Source: SIG603 sp964369215 (GTDB lineage Bacteria; Bacillota; Clostridia; Oscillospirales; Acutalibacteraceae). From it: a stretch of 19,278 bases of DNA. This document shows positions 14,603-19,278 of this stretch, in pieces (within the stretch, counting starts at the first letter, position 1; each line of letters begins with the position of its first letter). The stretch covers positions 1 through 19,278 of the forward strand of contig CAYJEZ010000040.1 in the NCBI GenBank assembly GCA_964369215.1, given 5' to 3'. Below the pieces are notes generated by a model. It had not been told where the DNA came from and did no database searches. It saw only the letters and a list, made by a program, of their open reading frames with translations. The translations under genes and the position numbers were made by a program.

Positions 14603-15970
14603 TTATCTCGACTCCATAGGAGTATATTTTAATGATGTAGGTAAAGCCCTGTAAGCTGGCCTTATAATTCTTGCACCATTTGTCATCTCTTCTATTCTAT
14701 GAGCACACCAACCAGATATTCTTGAAACAGCAAAGAGTGAGGTGTACAACTCTTTAGGAATACCAAGCATTTCATAAACAAAACCTGAGTAGAAGTCGAC
14801 ATTAGCAGAAATTACTTTTCCGTTACCTTTCATCTTGTCAAACGCTAATGGAGAAAGTTTTTCAACATTTTCAAACAAAGCGTATTTGTCAGCAAAGCCT
14901 TTTTTCTCTGCTAATAATTTTGTCTTCTCTTTTAATATAATTGCCCTTGGGTCAGATAAGGTGTATATAGCATGACCCATACCATAAATTAAACCACTTT
15001 TATCAGCCGCTTTTTTTGAAACAATAGCTTCTAAATAAGCGGATATTTCTTCTTCGTCGTGCCAGTCTTTAACATTAACCATTATGTTTTCCATCATTTC
15101 GGTTACTTTCATATTTGCTCCACCGTGTTTGTAACCTTTAAGCGAACCAATAGCTGCAGAGATTGTAGAGTAAATATCTGTATGGGCAGAGGATAATACT
15201 CTTGTTGCAAAAGTAGAGTTATTACCCCCTCCATGCTCAGCATGAAGTGTTAAGCACATGTCTAAAAGCCTTACTTCCTCCTCAGTATAACTTTGGTCGT
15301 CTTTTACAGCATTTAAAATGGACTCTGCAGTGCTGTGCTCTGGAACAAGCGGATGCAAAAGCATGCTCTTTTTATCAAAATGTCTACGTTTTACTTGATA
15401 AGCATAAGACATAATAGAAGGTAGCCTTGCAATAAGAGAAAGACTTTGCCTCATATTGTTCTCAATAGATAAATCCTCTGGATTGTCGTCATAAGAATAA
15501 AGAGATAAAACCCCTTTTGATAGCATATTCATAATATCAGTAGACGGATTTTTCATAAGTACGTCTTCAGCAAAGTATTCTGGTAGTTCTCTGTTATCAT
15601 ACAGTATATTGCTAATTAGGTTATACTCCTCGGTTGTAGGCAAATTGCCCATAACTAAAAGCCATACTGTCTCTTCAAAAGAGAAGTGCCCCGAAGCTAT
15701 ACTTCCGTTAATTATGTTTTCTACATCAATGCCACGGTAAATAAGTCTTCCTTTGTCAGGAATTTTATCTCCGTCTTCTATCATATATCCGTGAACTCTA
15801 CAAATTTTAGTAAGGCCAGCCATAACACCAGTACCGTCTTCATTCCTCAGGCCTCTTTTAACTTCGTGTTTAATATATTGACTTCTTTCAATTATGTTGT
15901 TCTCTAAATAGGCGGTGCATAAATCTTGTATTTTATTTGCGCCCTCTGCTTCATTTATTAATTTTTTCAT
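14603..15970 (-). CDS. gltA: citrate synthase
   Basis: This 455-residue enzyme condenses acetyl-CoA with oxaloacetate to citrate, at the entry to the (often incomplete, glutamate-forming) TCA cycle of anaerobes. The catalytic triad is present: His246 in LHAEHGGGNNS, His333 in YGMGHAIY and Asp392 in NVDFYSGFVY. Further marks are KGYKHGGAN at 278-286 and the start-region GLTKICRVHGY...LIYRGIDV. The Arg after the second catalytic His in the E. coli enzyme is Ala here, as I recall for this longer clostridial form. Methylcitrate synthase activity is a possible alternative. The ATG at 15970 has AGGAAAGGTG upstream and a near-consensus promoter; a strong terminator follows. It is not next to aconitase or isocitrate dehydrogenase within the window. 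Confidence 0.95.
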   Translation of the reverse strand: MKKLINEAEGANKIQDLCTAYLENNIIERSQYIKHEVKRGLRNEDGTGVMAGLTKICRVHGYMIEDGDKIPDKGRLIYRGIDVENIINGSIASGHFSFEETVWLLVMGNLPTTEEYNLISNILYDNRELPEYFAEDVLMKNPSTDIMNMLSKGVLSLYSYDDNPEDLSIENNMRQSLSLIARLPSIMSYAYQVKRRHFDKKSMLLHPLVPEHSTAESILNAVKDDQSYTEEEVRLLDMCLTLHAEHGGGNNSTFATRVLSSAHTDIYSTISAAIGSLKGYKHGGANMKVTEMMENIMVNVKDWHDEEEISAYLEAIVSKKAADKSGLIYGMGHAIYTLSDPRAIILKEKTKLLAEKKGFADKYALFENVEKLSPLAFDKMKGNGKVISANVDFYSGFVYEMLGIPKELYTSLFAVSRISGWCAHRIEEMTNGARIIRPAYRALPTSLKYTPMESR

Positions 15971-16052
15971 AATAATATCACACCTTTCCTCATATATATA
16001 ATAATATAGCGTTTTGTGTTATCCTTACTCAGGTTGTCTAGTGTTGACTAAT

Positions 16053-16081
16053 ATAATAATATATATAATTGTAAATGTCAA
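16053..16081 (-). promoter_or_regulatory. promoter of citrate synthase
   Basis: On the minus strand a consensus TTGACA (16076-16081) and TATTAT (16053-16058) are spaced by 17 bases. The start codon is about 80 bases downstream. Confidence 0.62.
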
Positions 16082-16113
16082 TAAAAATTTATAATTATAC
16101 AACATAAAAAATA

Positions 16114-16153
16114 CCAATTTTGCAATTTATTTTTTATTTACTTGCAAAATCGG
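16114..16153. repeat. inverted repeat between divergent gltA and spoIID genes
   Basis: CCAATTTTGCAA (16114-16125) and TTGCAAAATCGG (16142-16153) pair with one mismatch around a 16-base T-rich loop. It lies just upstream of the gltA -35 box and about 130 bases before spoIID, so it could be an operator or a transcript end. Confidence 0.4.
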
Positions 16154-16283
16154 TTGCACAAAAATCTAATTTACTTGTTTAAATGATAAAAATGAATAAT
16201 CAACCCCCTTGCAATTCAAGTATTTAGTGTATACTTAGCAACATTAAATGTATAAATATAATAAAATAAAAGGAGCAATTAAT

Positions 16284-17312
16284 ATGAGAAACAGAATAAT
16301 AAAATATATAGCGTTCATTTTTTTTGCAATATATTCAATGAATGTTTTTGTACCGTTTTTATATATGAAAATAGAAAAAACGAACTTTGTTGAAGCTGAA
16401 AGAGAAGAAATAAAACTTGATGATTTTGAAATCAACTTAAGTGTACCTGAAAAAAAAGAAGAAAACATTTATGTTGGTACATTCCGACTTTACGATAATT
16501 CCACAAAAGAGATAATGGTAATAGATGATAGAGATTTTTTAATCGGCTCGCTCGCATATCAAATGTCCCCAAATGTCCCAATAGAAGCACAAAAAGCCCA
16601 AACAGTTGCTGCATATTCGTATTATAGTTACATAAGAGAGCAACGAAAAACAGAAGCGTATGATGTAATTTGGGACAGTTCAACCAATTATAATTATTAC
16701 TCTGATGAATATTTAAGAGAAGCATGGATGGATAGCTATGACAATAATATTGCAATAATCACCTCTGTGGTAGATGAAGTAATAGGGCAGAAGCTTTATT
16801 TTGAAAACGCTGTTGCATGCTCATCTTTTTTCCCTTTATCTAACGGACAAACTGAAAGCTCACTTAACATGTGGGGCGAGGACATACCCTACTTAATATC
16901 AGTAGCAAGCCCTTATGACGCACTAAATTCCGACTTTGAAAAAATTTATAATTATTCACCTGAAAAAGTTCAAGAACTACTTACAAAAGCATGGCCTCAA
17001 GCTAAAATGGATTTTTCATTACCTTATGAACAGTGGTTTACAGAAATAGAGTATACTATAGGTGCAACAGTGTTATCTATTAATGTATGCGGTTACTCTG
17101 TAACAGGAAATGAATTTAGACTTGCTTTACTTTTATCTAGCCCAACATTTAATGTCGAATATGTAAATGATCAGTTTGTTATTAAAAGCAAAGGCGACGG
17201 TGACGGAGTTGGAATGAGCCAAACAGGAGCAATTTACATGGCAGCCGAGGGGGCTGATTATAGCGAGATATTAAAGTGGTATTTCCCTGGTACGGTTCTT
17301 ATTAGTGGATAA
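16284..17312 (+). CDS. spoIID: SpoIID/LytB domain protein (stage II sporulation protein D-like)
   Basis: This 342-residue protein has an N-terminal membrane anchor (about 7-27) and a SpoIID domain to the end. SpoIID is a lytic transglycosylase that, with SpoIIP and SpoIIM, degrades peptidoglycan during forespore engulfment. The segment PIEAQKAQTVAAYSYYSYI at 99-117 matches the family's EALKAQAVAARTY and keeps the proposed catalytic Glu101. ACSSFFPLSNGQTESSLNMWG, DIPYLISVASPYD, GVGMSQTGAIYMAAEG and ILKWYFPGT are all in order. The usual GHGVGMSQ reads GDGVGMSQ here. I start at ATG 16284, preceded by AAAAGGAG, not at the in-frame ATG 12 codons upstream, which lacks a ribosome binding site. A vegetative SpoIID/LytB paralogue is possible. 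Only a weak TTGCAA-15-TATACT promoter is seen, and no clear sigma-E boxes. Confidence 0.87.
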   Translation: MRNRIIKYIAFIFFAIYSMNVFVPFLYMKIEKTNFVEAEREEIKLDDFEINLSVPEKKEENIYVGTFRLYDNSTKEIMVIDDRDFLIGSLAYQMSPNVPIEAQKAQTVAAYSYYSYIREQRKTEAYDVIWDSSTNYNYYSDEYLREAWMDSYDNNIAIITSVVDEVIGQKLYFENAVACSSFFPLSNGQTESSLNMWGEDIPYLISVASPYDALNSDFEKIYNYSPEKVQELLTKAWPQAKMDFSLPYEQWFTEIEYTIGATVLSINVCGYSVTGNEFRLALLLSSPTFNVEYVNDQFVIKSKGDGDGVGMSQTGAIYMAAEGADYSEILKWYFPGTVLISG

Positions 17313-17323
17313 TGGTAACAGCC

Positions 17324-17355
17324 GAAAGCCCCTCCTTAAAAAAGGAGGGGCTTTC
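17324..17355. repeat. perfect GC-rich hairpin after spoIID
   Basis: Fourteen-base perfect arms (17324-17337, 17342-17355) surround an AAAA loop, followed by AAGAGAGG and a second small palindrome GGTGTAGACACC (17363-17374). No T tract follows on either strand, so this is not a standard terminator, although it may still end or stabilise the spoIID and lipoprotein transcripts. Confidence 0.65.
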
Positions 17356-17417
17356 AAGAGAGGGGTGTAGACACCTTTGTCAGTCTACTTTATATAGAAA
17401 ATTTTAAGGGAGCTTAA

Positions 17418-17828
17418 TTATTCGGCTGCACTAGCATCTTCGTCAGTTGTTTCGTCAGTTGTTTCGTCGGTTGTCTCGTCAGTTTCTCCTTCTACTGTTT
17501 CTCCATCTGTAACCGTTTCATCTGTATCACTTTCTGCAGTTGCATCATCTGTTTCGTCTGCGATGTCACTGTCGTCAGTAATCTCATCTTCAGCTGTGGT
17601 ATCGTCAGTAGCCTCATCTTCCGCCGTAGTGTCGTCTGTCTCTGCACTGTCGTCTTCAGTAGTGTCAGCAGTTTCATCTTCTGTATCTGTATCTACATCA
17701 TCTGTGTCAGTATCAGTTACTGTTGTGTCTGTATCTGTTACACTTGTATCTGCTTCCTCCTCTGTGCATGCTGTCATCATTCCTGCTACCATTAGCATTG
17801 CTAAAGATAATGTTAGTATTTTTTTCAT
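17418..17828 (-). CDS. acidic low-complexity lipoprotein
   Basis: The product has 136 residues: a lipoprotein signal peptide (MKKILTLSLAMLMVAGMMTA) with Cys21 as the likely lipidated residue, then a mature part with strikingly limited composition. After residue 3 there is no Lys, Arg or His. From Cys21 on only Cys, Thr, Asp, Glu, Ala, Ser, Val, Ile and Gly occur. Short repeats such as TTAEDE and TDET recur. It should be an extended, strongly negative, disordered chain fixed to the outer face of the membrane. No domain is recognised; a spacer, cation-binding or surface role is inference. The lipobox MTAC is atypical at -3. ATG 17828 follows AAAGGA. The gene uses 12-base tandem repeats near its 3' end, prone to length change. 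Confidence 0.75.
   Translation of the reverse strand: MKKILTLSLAMLMVAGMMTACTEEEADTSVTDTDTTVTDTDTDDVDTDTEDETADTTEDDSAETDDTTAEDEATDDTTAEDEITDDSDIADETDDATAESDTDETVTDGETVEGETDETTDETTDETTDEDASAAE
17441..17488. repeat. 12-bp tandem repeat within the acidic lipoprotein gene
   Basis: The unit cgtcagttgttt occurs twice exactly (17441-17452, 17453-17464), then as two diverged copies to about 17488. It encodes the TDET repeats at the C-terminus. The unit length is a multiple of three, so copy-number change keeps the frame. Confidence 0.75.
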
Positions 17829-18561
17829 AATTCACAAATCCTTTCTTTGTTGGTAAGTTATACTATAGCCCACAAAATAAAAATATTAGCTTTTTATTGA
17901 ATTAATTAAGCTGTATTCTTTTTTTAGGAACTTAGTATTGTTGGTTGAAATCACTTTTTTGTTTACAGCATTTGCGCAAACAGATTAAGTATTTCAAAAT
18001 CTACTTACATATGTTGTGTGCCTTAACTCTTATTTTTTATTTGTTGTTTTGTTAAGGTGTCCACATTGTATATTAAAATAAAATAATTGTCAACAGATTA
18101 AAACTTTGTAATAATTTCCATTTTACAGTCTATTAAAGAACTATTATTATAGTTAATTACTATGTAAATTTATATTCATATCTATTAGTGCAAAACACAT
18201 TATATTTCACTGTCTATAAGTGTATATTTGTAGAAATATCATAATTTGTAAATGAACAGTAAAGTAATTATTAAAACTATTTTTGTTAAAAAAAAGTAAT
18301 ATAATTGCATAGAACATTACAAATTTTTAGATACTACATAACAACAATTGCTTTGTTAAGTTAATATAATAAAGAAAAGCCTTTATTCCTAAACAAAAGT
18401 AACTTTTTCATTATTTTAGCTTAACGGTGCCACAACAAATACAGGGAGTAGCTTTTAATGTTTTGAAAATAAATAACATTTACAAAACTCTTAAGACTGC
18501 TCCCTGACTGATTTTTTCTTATATTACTTTTTATTTGGCTAGCGGTTGCAGCCTAATTATT
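17829..18561. other. 733-bp AT-rich gene-free region
   Basis: No frame of meaningful length with a ribosome binding site is present on either strand. Features seen are a weak stem CCTTAAC/GTTAAGG (18021-18027, 18051-18057), scattered TATAAT boxes (18300-18305, 18365-18370) without matching -35 boxes, a small AATAAAG/CTTTATT hairpin near 18368-18387, and the larger nested hairpin at 18442-18506. Confidence 0.6.
18442..18517 (+). ncRNA. nested hairpin with T tract: possible small RNA 3' end or orphan terminator
   Basis: An outer stem CAGGGAGTAG/CTGCTCCCTG (18442-18451, 18497-18506, one wobble) encloses an inner stem GTTTTG/CAAAAC (18460-18465, 18483-18488). Symmetric 8-base internal loops lie between the two stems. 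On the plus strand ACTGATTTTTTCTT follows. No plus-strand gene lies upstream for over 1.1 kb, so an untranslated transcript is possible. It could instead be the minus-strand end of dpaB, but the T tract on that side is poor. Confidence 0.35.
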
Positions 18562-19137
18562 TTAATAGTTATAATTATGAATAATGGGCTGTAGTTGTAT
18601 CTTATCTAATGCTTGATTTAATGCTTGCGGCACTTTGTCAAAATCTGCAACGAGTGAAGTAGGTTTGTTTAATGGGTCATCTTGGCTAAACGGGACAAAG
18701 AATATGTTTTTTGTATTCATAAGCTTTCCTATTCCACTAAAAGATGCCGATAAGCCGTCGTTAGTAGCAATGCATAACACAACAGGAACCCCGATTCGCA
18801 AACAAGACTTAACCGCCATAGTTACAGATGTGTCGGTTATTCCAAGACTTATTTTATTCAAGGTATTACCAGTGCATGGCGCTACTATTAATGCGTCTAC
18901 CATTTTTTTAGGGCCTAATGGTTCGGCACCTGATATGGTATGAATTATTTCTTTACCACATATTTTCTCTATTTTTTCATGTATATCATCACTTTTTCCA
19001 AAACGCGTGTCGGTATTATATGCATTTTCAGACATAATAGGAAAAATGTTGTAGTCGTCTTTTAACTTTTGCATTAGCTTAAAAGCATTACTAAACGTGC
19101 AAAAAGAACCACATAGTGCATAGCCTAAATTTTTCAC
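18562..19137 (-). CDS. dpaB: dipicolinate synthase subunit B
   Basis: This 191-residue flavoprotein-like subunit, with DpaA, makes dipicolinic acid from a lysine-pathway intermediate in the mother cell; the product is stored in the spore core with calcium. Family marks are LGYALCGSFCTFSNAF at the N-terminus, IMSENAYNTDTRFGK, AEPLGPKKMVDALIVAPCTG followed by NTLNKISLGITDTSVTMAVK (the family's APCTGNT..KL..GITD block), and FVPFSQDDPLNKPTSLVADF. Length is normal. The start is GTG at 19137 with AAAGGAG 12 bases upstream; no closer ATG fits. In most spore formers dpaA lies immediately upstream, but the 141 bases upstream here do not encode a recognisable DpaA end. No sigma-K-type promoter was identified with confidence. 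Confidence 0.93.
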   Translation of the reverse strand: MKNLGYALCGSFCTFSNAFKLMQKLKDDYNIFPIMSENAYNTDTRFGKSDDIHEKIEKICGKEIIHTISGAEPLGPKKMVDALIVAPCTGNTLNKISLGITDTSVTMAVKSCLRIGVPVVLCIATNDGLSASFSGIGKLMNTKNIFFVPFSQDDPLNKPTSLVADFDKVPQALNQALDKIQLQPIIHNYNY

Positions 19138-19178
19138 TTATATAAACACTCCTTTCATTAATTGATTTTCTTAAGCAA

Positions 19179-19197
19179 TTTCAGTCTTTGACTGAAA
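19179..19197. repeat. small hairpin upstream of dpaB
   Basis: TTTCAGTC (19179-19186) and GACTGAAA (19190-19197) are perfect arms with a TTT loop. It lies 40 bases before the dpaB start and may mark the end of an upstream transcript. Confidence 0.35.
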
Positions 19198-19200
19198 AGT

Positions 19201-19278
19201 CTAAAACTTATACGGGACTGTCACATTAAGACGTTCAGTGGTGAATATGAACAATGTTATGGTGTAGGGCAAGGGCTC
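19201..19278. other. right-edge sequence of repeat/mobile-element character
   Basis: The minus strand is open from the edge for 25 codons (ending TVPYKF, TAG at 19201-19203), with no recognisable family. On the plus strand GGGACTGTCACATTAAG begins near 19214 and the stretch ends GTAGGGCAAGGGCTC at the edge. This recalls terminal repeats of insertion sequences and palindromic repeats of gut clostridia. It is cut by the window and cannot be settled. Confidence 0.3.

Noticed and set aside
17563..17856. Long Ser/Val-rich open frame antisense to the acidic lipoprotein
   Set aside because: It is the mirror of Asp/Thr/Glu repeat codons; it has no ribosome binding site, and the opposite strand has a signal peptide and lipobox.
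18021..18057. CCTTAAC/GTTAAGG stem in the gene-free region
   Set aside because: Only seven base pairs around a 23-base loop in AT-rich sequence; this is expected by chance.
18421..18440. GTGGCACCG on the minus strand, resembling a T-box core
   Set aside because: The flanking bases do not match the T-box consensus, no specifier or terminator layout follows, and no amino-acid gene is downstream.
1..19278. A coordinated defence, secretion or biosynthetic system
   Set aside because: No nuclease, helicase, toxin-antitoxin, CRISPR, secretion or biosynthetic cluster genes are present; the genes are mostly independent housekeeping or accessory functions with their own promoters and terminators.

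Overview
The window is AT-rich, uses the standard code and has strong Shine-Dalgarno sites with occasional TTG/GTG starts. It carries a SpoIID-family gene and a dipicolinate synthase subunit B gene. Together these point to an endospore-forming, anaerobic member of the Clostridia (Bacillota), probably a metagenome-assembled genome, because a 100-N scaffold gap sits at 4764-4863. Most of the window is ordinary chromosome: I count 20 intact or edge-truncated protein genes and two gene remnants, and see no rRNA, tRNA, CRISPR array, prophage or complete insertion sequence. I found no convincing new multi-gene system. The odd items are individual genes, decay products, RNA-like hairpins and an assembly artefact.

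Layout. 1-667 (-) is the N-terminal part of a GH38-type alpha-mannosidase running off the left edge. 668-1458 has no intact gene but holds a probable TnpV-like transposon remnant and a strong hairpin terminator. 1459-3622 (+) is a tight three-gene operon: MFS transporter, DNA-3-methyladenine glycosylase I (tag) and an MmcQ/YjbR-family protein. It ends at a bidirectional terminator. 3703-6843 (-) holds two different aldo/keto reductases on either side of a four-helix membrane protein with a Q-rich tail. That last gene is split by the N gap, which is probably false. 6960-7945 (-) is a SAM methyltransferase followed by a DUF1653 gene broken by two in-frame stops. A divergent promoter region then leads to a pyridoxamine kinase (8205-9044, +) and to a group made of a membrane-anchored GH25 lysozyme-like protein, a 55-residue membrane protein and a MIF-like tautomerase (9139-10723, +). 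A regulator with an AraC-type DNA-binding half and a GGDEF half follows (10902-11693, +).

11793-15970 (-) is a metabolic block: GNAT acetyltransferase, glyceraldehyde-3-phosphate dehydrogenase, a polytopic membrane protein of unknown role and citrate synthase, with terminators separating most units. The right part has a SpoIID-like gene (16284-17312, +), a highly acidic low-complexity lipoprotein (17418-17828, -), a 733-bp gene-free AT-rich stretch with a structured hairpin and T-tract, and dpaB (18562-19137, -). The sequence just upstream of dpaB is not recognisable dpaA and may be the end of a repeat or mobile element.

How they fit. GAPDH and citrate synthase are central carbon enzymes. 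SpoIID (peptidoglycan hydrolysis during engulfment) and DpaB (dipicolinic acid for the spore core) belong to sporulation. Tag with YjbR suggests DNA-repair-related function. The other genes look like independent accessory functions.
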